Of a stretch of DNA of 42,041 nt, positions 25,030-33,354 are shown piece after piece. The DNA lies in NCBI GenBank assembly GCA_021462855.1, contig JAJTXQ010000014.1, forward strand, positions 1-42,041, written 5' to 3'. The position numbers and the translations under genes were made by a program. The notes beneath the pieces were generated by a model. That model ran no database searches and was not told the origin of the DNA. It worked only from the letters and a program-made list of their open reading frames with translations. The first letter of the stretch is position 1. Every line of letters starts with the position of its first letter. This DNA is from Dehalococcoidia bacterium. GTDB lineage: Bacteria; Chloroflexota; Dehalococcoidia; DSTF01; JACRBR01.

Positions 25030-25107
25030 GAAGAAACCTGCGCGTCCATCCGGGGACGCGTCATCGTATCGGACGCGTCCGCGGCGGTCACGCAGGGATG
25101 CCGCGCG

Positions 25108-25956
25108 TTACTTCGGCCGCTCGCCGTAGTCGCCGAACGGCGCGTCGCGGCGGCGCACCGCTTCGCGGAACCCCTCCTGCATCGCCAGGTCGCGCCAGGC
25201 GACGCCCTCCGGCGTGTGCCGCGCGATGCCGTCCATGAACGTGCCGAGGATCTGCGTCGTGCGCAGGCCCATGTTCTCGTACGCCTGGTTCACGAGCAGC
25301 TTGCTCATCACGAGCTGGTTGAGCGGGATCGTCGCGAGGCGCCGCGCGAACGCCGTCACCTCGCTCGCGAGCTGGTCCGCCGGCGCCGCCATCGTCGCCA
25401 GCCCGACGCGCACGGCCTCCTCGCCGGTAAGCGACTCGCCGGTGAGCACGAGCCGCTTCGCGTGCTCCATGCCGAGGCGGTACACCCACATCATCGTCGT
25501 CGGCTCGCCCCACACGCGGGCCGGCGGATAGCCGATGCGCGCGTCCTCCGCCATGAAGATCAGGTCGCTGCACAGCGCCAGGTCCGTCCCGCCGCCGACA
25601 CACCATCCGTGCACCTGCGCGATCACCGGTTTCGGGCTCTCCCACAGCTGCATGTACGAGCGCACGTTGCGCGACATCCCCACGTAGTCGCGCACGGGGT
25701 CCCACTGCCCGCCCATCGCGCGCTGGACGCTGTCTTCGGCCTTCGTGCCCCAAGCGAGGTCGTAGCCGGCGCAAAACGCCCGCCCGGCGCCGCTGAGGAC
25801 GATGACGCGCACGTCGGGGTTATCGTTATGTGCAGCCAGCGCGCCCCGCAGGTCGGCGACCAGCTGCCCGTTGATCGCGTTCAGCCGCTCCGGCCGGTTC
25901 AGCACGATCCGCCCGATGCCCTCGCCGCTGTCGATGTCGATCGTCTGGAGCTGCAC
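25108..25956 (-). CDS. enoyl-CoA hydratase/isomerase family protein
   Basis: 282-aa crotonase-fold enzyme. Start GTG at 25956 is chosen since GGAGG lies 5 bases upstream; an ATG four codons earlier overlaps that GGAGG. Oxyanion-hole motifs are VLSGAGRAFCAGYDLAWG and QVHGWCVGGGTDLALCSDL, and the region GYPPARVWGEPTTMMWVYRL covers the active-site position. The usual catalytic Glu of hydratases is not clearly in place, so isomerase, hydrolase or lyase activity is possible. The C-terminal part (about 60 aa) is the trimerisation region. It may share a role with the acyl-CoA genes at 20257-23143 and 30785. Confidence 0.87.
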   Translation of the reverse strand: MQLQTIDIDSGEGIGRIVLNRPERLNAINGQLVADLRGALAAHNDNPDVRVIVLSGAGRAFCAGYDLAWGTKAEDSVQRAMGGQWDPVRDYVGMSRNVRSYMQLWESPKPVIAQVHGWCVGGGTDLALCSDLIFMAEDARIGYPPARVWGEPTTMMWVYRLGMEHAKRLVLTGESLTGEEAVRVGLATMAAPADQLASEVTAFARRLATIPLNQLVMSKLLVNQAYENMGLRTTQILGTFMDGIARHTPEGVAWRDLAMQEGFREAVRRRDAPFGDYGERPK

Positions 25957-26174
25957 GTCTACCTCCATCTCGCGGCGCGGCTCGGTGACTTCGCCCGCGA
26001 CCGTCAGGACTTTCCCTCATTTGCGGCACGGGGGTCAAACCGCTTACACTCTTGACATAGAAACACGTTCTTCAGGATGCGTCCGCTGCGATAGCCCGTC
26101 GCTGAACCCAGTGATCGTTGCCGCCCCTTTCGCACTGGTCGTCGAGAAGACAACTTCAGGCGAAAGGTTTTCAC

Positions 26175-27386
26175 TTGCCCTCGTTTAACGAACTTGGCCT
26201 CCGGCCGTCGAGCATGAAGGTGCTGACGGCCATGGACATCGAGATCCCCACCCCCGTACAGGAAGCATCCATCCCCCCACTGCTCGAAGGCCGCGATGTG
26301 ATCGCCCAGGCCTTCACCGGCTCCGGCAAGACGCTCGCGTTCTCGCTGCCGCTCATCGAGCGGATCCAGGTGAAGGACCGCTGGCTGCAGGCGCTCGTCC
26401 TCGTGCCGACGCGTGAGCTCGCGCTCCAGGTATACGGCGTCATGGAGAAGCTCGCCCGGCCGAGCGGCATCCGCGCGACGGTCATCTACGGCGGCCGCGC
26501 CTTCGGACCGCAGCAGGAGGCGATTTACCGCGGCGCGCAGGTCGTCGTCGGCACGCCGGGCCGTGTGCTCGACCACGTCACCCGCGGCACGATGACGCTC
26601 GAAGGCATCACGTTCTTCGTCCTCGACGAGGCGGACCAGATGCTTGACCGCGGCTTCGCGCCCGACGTCGAGCGCATCCTCGCCGAGACGCCGAAGGACC
26701 GGCAGACCGCGCTCTTCTCCGCGACGACGCCCGAATGGGTACACAAGGTCGCGACGAAGCACCTGCGCGAGCCCGTCGTCATCGAGACCGGCACGACGGA
26801 GGAAGCCGCACCCGACATTGACCACGTGGTGTACGAAGTCTGGCGCGAGGACAAGTTCGAGGTGCTGAAGCGCCTGCTCGACGAGGAGACCGAGGGCGCG
26901 ACGCTCGTCTTCGGCCGCACCAAGCACGGTGTGCGCAACCTCGGCATCAAGCTCGAGCGCCTCGGCTACGACATCGATGTGCTGCAGGGGAACTTGAGCC
27001 AGGGCCAGCGCGAGCGCGTGCTCAAGCGCTTCCGCGAGGGCAAGACGTCGATCCTGCTCGCAACGAACGTCGCCGCGCGCGGCCTCGATGTGCTGCACGT
27101 CAGCCGGGTGATCAACTTCGAGCTGCCTGAGACACACGAGCTGTTCACCCACCGGGTCGGCCGCACCGGCCGCATGGGCCGCTCGGGCACCGCGATCACG
27201 CTGCTTTCGCCCGGCGACATCCCGAAGTGGCGCGAGATCGAGCGCGGGATCGGCAAGACGTTCCCGCGCATGACGCCGGAAGGCGAGCCGATCAAGGTGA
27301 CGCCCCCGAAGCCGGCGTTCGCCAACCGCGGGTCGATGGGCTCGTTCGGCCGACGCCGCCGCACCGCGTTCAGCGCGCGCCGCTGA
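26175..27386 (+). CDS. DEAD-box ATP-dependent RNA helicase
   Basis: 403 aa. The TTG at 26175 is the start (AAAGG 7 bases upstream, and the conserved SFNELGL sequence begins there). Motifs in order: Q motif IEIPTPVQEASIP, I AFTGSGKT, Ia PTRELALQ, Ib TPGRVLD, II VLDEADQML, III SATTP, IV LVFGRTKHG, V ATNVAARGLDV, VI HRVGRTGRMGR. The short Arg/Phe/Gly-rich tail (FGRRRRTAFSARR) binds RNA nonspecifically. Predicted role in ribosome assembly or cold adaptation. A long leader precedes it: TACACT (26045-26050) is a candidate -10, and 26108-26138 can form a hairpin with CCAGTG/CACTGG ends. Confidence 0.95.
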   Translation: MPSFNELGLRPSSMKVLTAMDIEIPTPVQEASIPPLLEGRDVIAQAFTGSGKTLAFSLPLIERIQVKDRWLQALVLVPTRELALQVYGVMEKLARPSGIRATVIYGGRAFGPQQEAIYRGAQVVVGTPGRVLDHVTRGTMTLEGITFFVLDEADQMLDRGFAPDVERILAETPKDRQTALFSATTPEWVHKVATKHLREPVVIETGTTEEAAPDIDHVVYEVWREDKFEVLKRLLDEETEGATLVFGRTKHGVRNLGIKLERLGYDIDVLQGNLSQGQRERVLKRFREGKTSILLATNVAARGLDVLHVSRVINFELPETHELFTHRVGRTGRMGRSGTAITLLSPGDIPKWREIERGIGKTFPRMTPEGEPIKVTPPKPAFANRGSMGSFGRRRRTAFSARR

Positions 27387-27389
27387 GGC

Positions 27390-27494
27390 TCAGCCCTCGA
27401 ACACCACGTAGCTAGAGACCACACGGAAGCCGATCAGCTCGTACATCGCGCGGGCGGAGCCGGTGGTCTGCAGCGTGGCGACGGCGCAGCCCAT
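27390..27494 (-). pseudogene. 3' remnant of a GNAT acetyltransferase gene
   Basis: The last about 34 codons read [20 protein letters not shown] and [12 protein letters not shown] before the stop. This is the closing strand-helix-strand of a GNAT domain (ATLQTT, then Y-x-x-x-GF, then a final beta-strand). No acetyl-CoA loop or N-terminal part exists upstream, because the sequence becomes transposase-like on the other strand at about 27490-27500. I conclude the 5' portion was lost at an insertion or deletion. Confidence 0.65.
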
Positions 27495-27865
27495 CGCACG
27501 CTTCCCGGACGCCGCGCACATGCTCGCGGACGCAGCGCGACGAGGTACTCGACTTCGCCGCGTTCCCGCATCCACACTGGCGGAAGATCCGCTCCAACAA
27601 CCCGCAGGAGCGCCTCAACCTCGAGATCCGCCGGCGCACCGACGTCGTCGGCATCTTCCCGAACCGCGCCGCCGTCATCCGGCTGGTCGGCGCCGTGCTC
27701 GCCGAACAACACGACGAGTGGCTCGCCCCCGGTCGCCACCCACCCTCAAGGAAGAGGACAGAGGGATCCGCCGGACAACTGCCGGTCGCCGCGTAGACCG
27801 CGGCTCTCAAAGCGAGGATGATGTCAGTGACTTACACGACTTGACGGGGGGTGGCCGCCGGCCAG
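27490..27865 (+). mobile_element. decayed right end of an IS256-family element
   Basis: Includes the transposase remnant and a downstream stretch GACTTACACGACTTGACGGG (about 27829-27848), like the terminal inverted repeats of this family, which often read TACAC-ACTTGACGGG. No matching left end is visible and the other side is a truncated acetyltransferase, implying deletion across the left part of the element. Boundaries are approximate. Confidence 0.6.
27496..27796 (+). pseudogene. frameshifted remnant of an IS256-family transposase
   Basis: One frame gives [13 protein letters not shown]. After a frameshift near 27535-27540 another gives [39 protein letters not shown] and [22 protein letters not shown], up to a stop at 27796. 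This is the well-conserved C-terminal block of IS256-family (Mutator-like) transposases: W-x-x-I-x-S-x-N-x-x-E-R-L-N-x-E-I-x-R-R-T-x-V-V-G-I-F-P. The N-terminal 70-75% including the catalytic Asp residues is absent, so the gene is dead. Confidence 0.88.
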
Positions 27866-27883
27866 GAGACGCGCCCTCACCTC

Positions 27884-27915
27884 CAAGACAAACCTGAACC
27901 AGTTCTGTGGTCAGG
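27884..27915 (-). terminator. intrinsic terminator downstream of tRNA-Gly(TCC)
   Basis: Minus-strand hairpin CCTGACCA/TGGTTCAGG (one bulged base, loop CAGAAC) followed by TTTGTCTTG. It lies about 60 bases beyond the 3' end of tRNA-Gly, the only minus-strand gene it could serve. Confidence 0.65.
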
Positions 27916-27974
27916 GAGCACCGCGTTGCAGCGCGTTGGAGCGGTTCTTCGCCGCAACAGACGCAGAGTCGTGG

Positions 27975-28050
27975 TGGAGCGGGGGAAGGGGCTCGAACCC
28001 TCAACATCCAGCTTGGAAGGCTAGCGCTCTGCCAATTGAGCTACCCCCGC
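27975..28050 (-). tRNA. tRNA-Gly (anticodon TCC)
   Basis: Minus strand: acceptor GCGGGGG/CCCCCGC, D arm TAGCTCAATTGGCAGAGC, anticodon stem CTAGC/GCTGG around CTTCCAA giving anticodon TCC (reads GGA/GGG), T arm GGTTCGAGCCC. U73 and an encoded CCA (27975-27977) are present. An IS256-family scar lies about 110 bases downstream. Confidence 0.96.
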
Positions 28051-28114
28051 TCGGGGCGCGCGCGGCCGGGGATGGCCGCGTTTCGTGCGTGGCACGGGGA
28101 TTATATCGGAGCCG

Positions 28115-28771
28115 CTACGGCGGCGGCGTGGCGCTGGCGGCAGGCGTCAGCGCCGCGGCGATCGCGTCCTGCAGCCGCAGCCAGGTGCCCGCCGCCCAGC
28201 CGTTGAACCCCTCGCCGGCGATGCGCCACCAGGTGAACGTCTCGGCGTCGACCGGGCCCTCCTGCACGATCGCCGTCGTGCCATCGGGCACGCAGATCAT
28301 CTGCTTCGCCGTCTGCGTCGGCTGCTCGCGGACGCGCAGGCAGTCGCCCTCGCCGAGGCCGATGACGATGACGGCGTCGCCCGACTGCAGCGGCCACGGG
28401 ATGCCCGGTATCGACGGCGCGTTCGGGTCGCGGTTCGAGACGCTGAGCACGATCCAGCCTTCGGCCTTCTCCTCGAGGATGGCGAGCGCGGTCGCCTCGG
28501 CGAACGTCGGCCCGAGCGCGTACGCGCGGCGCGTGCCGCGCTCGCCGATGTACGTCGCGCAGAGCTTGCCGATGTCCTGCCCGCGGTCGGCGGAGTCGCA
28601 TTTCGGCACAAAGCCGACGTTGCGGTTATCGGCGACCCACTGCGCGAGCACATCCTCCGGGCCGGGTTTCGACGGCGTAGGCGTGGCCTTCGGCCCTGAG
28701 TCGCCGCCGCACGCCGCAGCGAGCATCGCGACGCCACCGGCAACCAGCGCGAGCCACATCGACCGCTGCAT
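28115..28771 (-). CDS. lipoprotein with C-terminal SH3-like domain
   Basis: 218 aa. Signal peptide with lipobox LAAAC (Cys about 21), then a Pro/Thr/Ser linker. The middle region (ADNRNVGFVPKCDSADRGQD, then TFAEATALAILEEKAEGWIV) is unassigned. The C-terminal part resembles bacterial SH3 repeats: GEGDCLRVREQPTQTAKQMI and WWRIAGEGFNGWAAGTWLRL. A cell-wall or envelope-binding role is inferred. GGGAG precedes the ATG. It starts 15 bases after the inositol-monophosphatase-family gene and is probably co-transcribed. Confidence 0.75.
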   Translation of the reverse strand: MQRSMWLALVAGGVAMLAAACGGDSGPKATPTPSKPGPEDVLAQWVADNRNVGFVPKCDSADRGQDIGKLCATYIGERGTRRAYALGPTFAEATALAILEEKAEGWIVLSVSNRDPNAPSIPGIPWPLQSGDAVIVIGLGEGDCLRVREQPTQTAKQMICVPDGTTAIVQEGPVDAETFTWWRIAGEGFNGWAAGTWLRLQDAIAAALTPAASATPPP

Positions 28772-28786
28772 GCGCCACTCCCTGGC

Positions 28787-29614
28787 TCAGTCTCCGCGCG
28801 CCTCTTCCGCCGGCGCGTACCGCGCCATGAAGTCGGCGTGCACCGCACGTCCACCGGCGGCGAACGCACGGCTCGTCAGCCGCATCGGCCCGCCAGCGCG
28901 GTCCGATGTGACGCCGCCCGCTTCCGGCACGAGCAGCATACCAACGGCGATGTCCCACGGCGCAACGTTGAGGTGCGTGAACAAGTCAAGCCGGCCCGCC
29001 GCCGCATAGGCGAACGCGAGCGCGGCGCTGCCCATGATGCGGATCGACTGCACGTTGGGATAGATGCGCGCCATGAGCGCGATCTGCGCTGAGCCGCGCG
29101 CGTCATCGTAGCCGAGGTCGACGCCGATCACGGAAGACGCGACGTCGGGACGCGTTGACGCGCGGATCGCTGTGCCGTTGAGGTGGGCGCCGCCGCCGAG
29201 CGTCGCCCAGAACCCCTCGTCGTGCACCGCGTCGTACGTGATGCCGAGGACAGGCTGCGCGTCGTGGCACAGCGCGACGTTCACGCACCAGGTGGGGATG
29301 CCGATCGCGTAGTTCTTTGTGCCGTCGATCGGGTCGATCACCCACGTCCACCCGCGCGACGCATCGGTGTCCGCGGCCGTCTCCTCGGACAGGATGGCGT
29401 GCGCCGGGTACTCCGCGTCGATGATCTCCTTGAGCCGCAGCTCCACCGCGACGTCCGCCTCGGTGACGATGTTGCCGCGCCCCTTGACCGTGATGTCGTG
29501 CTCTCGCCGGAAGTGCGACAGCGCGATCGCGCCGCCCTCGCGCACGAGGCGCCACGCGACATCGAGCGCGCTGGCGCCGGAGGCTGCCGGGCCCGGGTCG
29601 GAATGCTGGGTCAC
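28787..29614 (-). CDS. inositol monophosphatase family protein
   Basis: 275 aa, Mg2+-dependent Li+-sensitive phosphatase superfamily (inositol monophosphatase, fructose-1,6-bisphosphatase, histidinol phosphatase or 3'-phosphoadenosine phosphatase). Motifs: VTEADVAVELRLKEII, ILSEE, WVIDPIDGTKNYAIGIPTWC (metal-binding DPxDGT) and LNVAPWDIAVGMLLVPEAGG (WDxAxG). All ligands are intact; the substrate cannot be told from sequence alone. The GTG start is 6 bases after TAGGCT, so a leaderless messenger is likely. Confidence 0.9.
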   Translation of the reverse strand: MTQHSDPGPAASGASALDVAWRLVREGGAIALSHFRREHDITVKGRGNIVTEADVAVELRLKEIIDAEYPAHAILSEETAADTDASRGWTWVIDPIDGTKNYAIGIPTWCVNVALCHDAQPVLGITYDAVHDEGFWATLGGGAHLNGTAIRASTRPDVASSVIGVDLGYDDARGSAQIALMARIYPNVQSIRIMGSAALAFAYAAAGRLDLFTHLNVAPWDIAVGMLLVPEAGGVTSDRAGGPMRLTSRAFAAGGRAVHADFMARYAPAEEARGD

Positions 29615-29620
29615 GCCCGA

Positions 29621-29626
29621 AGCCTA
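29621..29626 (-). promoter_or_regulatory. -10 box of leaderless IMPase-family gene
   Basis: TAGGCT, 6 bases before the GTG at 29614. No -35 seen. Confidence 0.5.
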
Positions 29627-29648
29627 CGCGAGCGCGGCTCCAGGCGCA

Positions 29649-30356
29649 TCAGTTGCGCCCGACCATCGGGCTGCGCCCCGCGACCGGCGGCAGCCATGCG
29701 GCAAGCAGCTCCTCCACGTCGCCCGCGCATTGCGTGAGCATGTGGTCGCCCTCGGCGTAGAGCACGAGGCGCTTCGGGTCCCGCGCGCGAGCATGGATGT
29801 CCTCGCTCGCGGCGTGGTCGAGGATGCCGTCGCGCATGCCGTGGACGATCAGCAGCGGCTTGCCCAGCCGCTCGACCGTCCGCGTGCCGTACAGCTGCGG
29901 CGAGAGCGCGGCGACACCGGTCACCTCGGCGGAGAGCTCGCCGGCCTTGATGACGACCGCGCCGCCGAACGAGTGTCCGACGAGCGCGATGTCGCCGACG
30001 CCCACGCCGCGCAGGAACGACACGCCGGCGAGCACGTCGACGACGCACTCTTCGAACACGCCGGGCTGGCGGTAGTGGATGCGCAGGCCGCTGAGCTGCG
30101 GCCGCAGGCGGTCGGCCAGGCGGCCGTAGAGGTCGCGCGCTGGCCCTTCGAAACCACCCATCGCCCCGCCGACGTAGATCACGCCGCCCGGCGCCGTGGC
30201 GCACGGGTGCAGGATGCCACGGATCTCGCCGCGCGTCGTGCCGATGAGCAGCCGCATGTTGCCGTCGGCCTCGGGATGGCCCGCAACCTGCGTGATCTCG
30301 AGCTCGAGGTCATCGCCGGCGTCGTCGTCCACGGGGTGCGCGTTGTTCCTGTCCAT
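29649..30356 (-). CDS. alpha/beta hydrolase (dienelactone-hydrolase-like)
   Basis: 235 aa from the ATG at 30356. Fold signatures: GGVIYVGGAMGGFEGPARDL near the oxyanion region, nucleophile elbow ALVGHSFGGAVVIKAG (Ser), acid region LLIVHGMRDGILDHAAS (Asp) and YAEGDHMLTQ (His). The esterase or thioesterase substrate is unknown. TACGAT 6 bases before the ATG indicates a leaderless transcript, which also rules out the longer start at 30458. Confidence 0.85.
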   Translation of the reverse strand: MDRNNAHPVDDDAGDDLELEITQVAGHPEADGNMRLLIGTTRGEIRGILHPCATAPGGVIYVGGAMGGFEGPARDLYGRLADRLRPQLSGLRIHYRQPGVFEECVVDVLAGVSFLRGVGVGDIALVGHSFGGAVVIKAGELSAEVTGVAALSPQLYGTRTVERLGKPLLIVHGMRDGILDHAASEDIHARARDPKRLVLYAEGDHMLTQCAGDVEELLAAWLPPVAGRSPMVGRN

Positions 30357-30362
30357 GCGGCA

Positions 30363-30368
30363 ATCGTA
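30363..30368 (-). promoter_or_regulatory. -10 box of leaderless hydrolase gene
   Basis: TACGAT, 6 bases before the ATG at 30356. It supports that start over longer alternatives. Confidence 0.5.
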
Positions 30369-30460
30369 CACCGGCCGGCCGAGCCTCGTTGCAGCATCCA
30401 GCCTCGTGCATGATTGGCGCTCGCTATACTCATGCCGCGTAGTCAGCACGAGGTTCATCG

Positions 30461-30784
30461 ATGCGCCGACGGGCCGCTCGCTCCCTCCTCATCGCGCCCG
30501 CGCTCGCGCTGGCGATCCTCGCCGCCGCGTGCGAGAAGGACGACCGGCTGATCGCGCAGCAGCAGATCGAGGACAGCCGCACGGCCTGCGAGGACGGATG
30601 CGTCGATCCGCCGCCGGGGTGCGGGATCAAGGGCAACATCTCCGAGCGCGGGAACAAGTTCTACCACGTGCCCGGCGTCAGCAAGAATTACGACGGCATC
30701 GTCATCCAGCCCGAGAAGGGCGAACGCTGGTTCTGCACCGAGGCCGAGGCGCTCGACAACGGCTGGATGAAGTCGCTGCAGTAG
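30461..30784 (+). CDS. lipoprotein with sunset-type domain
   Basis: 107 aa. Signal peptide with lipobox LAAAC, then ACEDGCVDPPPGC and the small domain CGIKGNISERGNKFYHVPG, YDGIVI and GERWFCTEAEALDNGWMKS. The pattern C-x-I-K-G-N-I-x-x-x-G-x-x-x-Y-H-V-P-G...G-E-R-W-F-C-x-x-x-E-A is that of the short sunset domain found at the ends of nucleases and surface proteins. Four cysteines around it may form disulfides. GAGGT 6 bases before the ATG fixes the start, and TATACT at 30425-30430 is a likely -10. It may modify or bind the envelope; its partner is unknown. Confidence 0.8.
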   Translation: MRRRAARSLLIAPALALAILAAACEKDDRLIAQQQIEDSRTACEDGCVDPPPGCGIKGNISERGNKFYHVPGVSKNYDGIVIQPEKGERWFCTEAEALDNGWMKSLQ

Positions 30785-31963
30785 CTACGCCACGACGCCG
30801 CGCTCACGCAGCGCCGCCACCGCCGTCGCATCGTACCCCAGCGCTGACAGCACATCGTCGGTGTGCTGCCCCGGCGATGGCGAGGTCGTCCGCACCGAGC
30901 CCGGCGTGTCCGACAGCTTCGTGCCGACGCCGACGTGCGGCACCTTCCCGAGCGTCGGATGCTCGACATCGACCACCATGTCCCGCGCCCGGTTGTGCGG
31001 GTCGTTCATCGCTTCTTCGAGCGAGTAGATCGGCGCCGCGCAGATGTCCGTCTGTTGGAGGATCGCGAACCACTCGTCTCGCGTCTTCATCTTGAACTGA
31101 TCGCGCAGATACTGGCTGATTTCCTCGCGTCGCGCGCCGTCCCACTGGTGCGGGATGAAGTCCTCGCGGCCCATGGCTTTGCACAGGTTGACCCAGAAGT
31201 GCGGCTCCAGTGACCCGATGCTCACCCAGCCGCCATCGGCGCACTCGTACACGTTGTAGTGCGGCACGGAGCCGTTGAGGATCGTCGTGCCGCGGCCGGG
31301 CGACGCGCCGCCCATCAGCACGCTGCCGGTGAGGCTCGCAAGGAGGTACATCACGCCGTCCGACATCGCGATGTCGACGTACTGGCCGCGGCCTGTGCGC
31401 TCGCGCGCGAGCAGCGCGACCATGATCCCGTATGCCGCGTGCAGCCCGCCGCCGGCGAAGTCCGCGATCACGTTCATCGGGATCGTCGGCGGCTGGCCGG
31501 GCCAGCCGATCATCCCGAGCGCGCCGCCGACGGAGATGTAGTTGATGTCGTGCCCCACCATCTGGCTGTACGGCCCCGTCTGGCCATAGCCGGACAGTGA
31601 GCAGTAGACGATGCGCGGGTTGCGTTCCCTGAGCGTGTCGTAGTCCACGCCGAGTCGCTTCACGACGCCCGGCCGGAACCCCTCGAGCACGACATCGGCC
31701 GTCGCCGCAAGCTTGTAGAAGATGTCGCGCGCCTCGGCATCGCGCAGGTTGAGCACGATGCTCCGCTTGTTGCGGCTGAGCGAGTTGTACGCCCGCGCGC
31801 GTTCGGCATCGCCGCCCGGCATGCCGATCGGCGTCAGCTTGCCGTCGGCCGGCGCTTCGATCAGCAGCACGTCGGCGCCCATGTCGCCGAGGAGCATCGA
31901 GCAGAACGGCCCTGGCGCGAGCCGCGACAGGTCGAGGATCTTGATCCCTTCGAGCGGAAGCAT
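30785..31963 (-). CDS. alpha-methylacyl-CoA racemase (CaiB/BaiF class III CoA-transferase family)
   Basis: 392 aa from the ATG at 31963 with AAGGGA 6 bases upstream. Residues expected of the mycobacterial MCR/AMACR catalytic set occur with identical spacing: MVGHDINY (His138), IADFAGGG (Asp168, +30) and GSLEPHFW (Glu253, +115), matching His126, Asp156 and Glu241. N-terminal PLEGIKILDLSRLAPGPFCS and EGFRPGVVKRLGVDYDTL are family markers. It epimerises (2R)/(2S)-2-methylacyl-CoAs so that branched acyl-CoAs can enter beta-oxidation. CoA transfer is less likely given the triad. It ends one base from the convergent lipoprotein gene. Confidence 0.93.
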   Translation of the reverse strand: MLPLEGIKILDLSRLAPGPFCSMLLGDMGADVLLIEAPADGKLTPIGMPGGDAERARAYNSLSRNKRSIVLNLRDAEARDIFYKLAATADVVLEGFRPGVVKRLGVDYDTLRERNPRIVYCSLSGYGQTGPYSQMVGHDINYISVGGALGMIGWPGQPPTIPMNVIADFAGGGLHAAYGIMVALLARERTGRGQYVDIAMSDGVMYLLASLTGSVLMGGASPGRGTTILNGSVPHYNVYECADGGWVSIGSLEPHFWVNLCKAMGREDFIPHQWDGARREEISQYLRDQFKMKTRDEWFAILQQTDICAAPIYSLEEAMNDPHNRARDMVVDVEHPTLGKVPHVGVGTKLSDTPGSVRTTSPSPGQHTDDVLSALGYDATAVAALRERGVVA

Positions 31964-32031
31964 GCGGTTCCCTTTCCACGATGCCGCGTCGTCCGCGGCG
32001 CACCGCAGGGTGTCGCGTGCCGCGCCCTCGG

Positions 32032-33349
32032 TCAAGCGGCCATGCGGCCGATGGACAGCGCTGCCAGCAGCAGCGCGAGGCACACCACGACCACCGCCGT
32101 CGCGACGCCGATGAGGTTGAACGAACGCGTGTTCACCCGCGGCCCCATCAGGTTTCGGTCGTTCGTCAGCCGCAGCAGGCTGAACAGCACGACCGGCAGC
32201 ACAAGCGCGTTGAGGATCTGGATCAGGATCAGCGTCCGCGCGAACGGGATCCCCGGGATGAGGGCGAGGGCCATGGCGACGAACAGCATGCCGGTGAACA
32301 ACGCCATGAAGACGGGCGCATCGCGGAAGTCGCGCGAGACGCCTTTTTCCAGCCCGACGGCCTCCGTCACGCTATAGGCGCTGGTCAGCGCGAGCACAGG
32401 CGCCGCCAGCATGCACGCGCCGAGCAGCCCGATCGCGAACAGCGCCTCGGCCGCCTCACCGGCAACGGGCTCGAGCGCGCTCGCCGCATCGGACGCGCTG
32501 TGCAGCTCGACACCTGAGCCGTACAGCGCGGCCGCCGTCGCCACCATGATCGAAATGGCGACGAAGTTCGCGAAGGTCGAGCCCATGATCACGTCGGCGC
32601 GCTGGTATGCGTAGTCCTCCGGCCGCACCGCCTTCTCGGCGACGCTCGATTGCAGGAACAGCTGCATGTACGGCGTGATCGTCGTCCCGATGATCGCGAT
32701 CACCACCTCGACGGCGCCGAATTCCATCCGTACGCGCGGCTCCACGAGCCCCTGCCCGATCTCGCCCCACGCCGGGCCCGCCATCACCGCCGCCAGCGGG
32801 TAGGCGAGGAACACCAGGCTCATCGCCAGGAACGCGCGCTCGACGATGCGGTACGAGCCGAACACCACCAGGATCCACAGCATCGCCGCCGCGACAGGCA
32901 CCGCGAGGTAGCGCGGCACGTGCAGCAGCTCGGCCGCCGCGCCGATACCGACGAATTCCGAGAACGTCGTACCGAAGTTGGCAATGAGCAACGCCAGCAC
33001 CACGAACGACGTCCAGCGCACGCCGAAGTTCTCGCGCACCAGGTCCGAGAATCCCATGCCCGTCACCGAGCCCAGCCGCGCGCACATCTCTTGCACCACC
33101 ACCAGCGCCACGAGGATGACGAGCATCACCCACAACAGCTCGTAGCCGTATTTCGCGCCGGTAGCGGAATAGGTGGCGATGCCGCCGGCGTCGTTGCCGG
33201 CGTTGGCCGCGATCAGACCGGGTCCGACGATGCCAAGAAGGAGGAAGATGCGGGGGAAGCGGCGGGCGAGCGGAAACGCCCGCGCAATGCGTGGCTCAGC
33301 GAGTGGCGCCTCGTGCTGCGATCGTGCCGCCGGTATGGCTGCCGTCCAT
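32032..33349 (-). CDS. Nramp-like divalent-cation transporter without MPH motif (5' end unresolved)
   Basis: About 420-440 aa, eleven helices. The conserved reading frame covers FLLLGIVGPGLIAANAGNDA through LALLLAALSIGRMAA. TM1 has AGNDAGG in place of the classical DPGN. TM6 has IIGTTITPYMQLFLQSS in place of the MPHN block, lacking the metal-selective Met. This resembles the NRAMP-related Mg2+ transporter group (NRMT) rather than Mn/Fe Nramp. No ATG exists in frame: the ATG at 33349 directly after the upstream gene is in another frame that stops at about 33297, and the conserved frame is open from 33351. A frameshift or a non-ATG start (ATT at 33288) is required. The TTG at 33135 would remove TM1. 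Confidence 0.85.
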
Positions 33350-33354
33350 GTTCA

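Noticed and set aside
26052-26057. TTGACA upstream of the helicase as -35
   Set aside because: No TANNNT-like hexamer 16-19 bases downstream (GGATGC/GATGCG).
26004-27152. minus-strand frame opposite the helicase, ending near a VFLCQECKRF-like peptide
   Set aside because: The Cys-rich stretch is short, without start or SD, and the opposite strand carries a complete DEAD-box gene.
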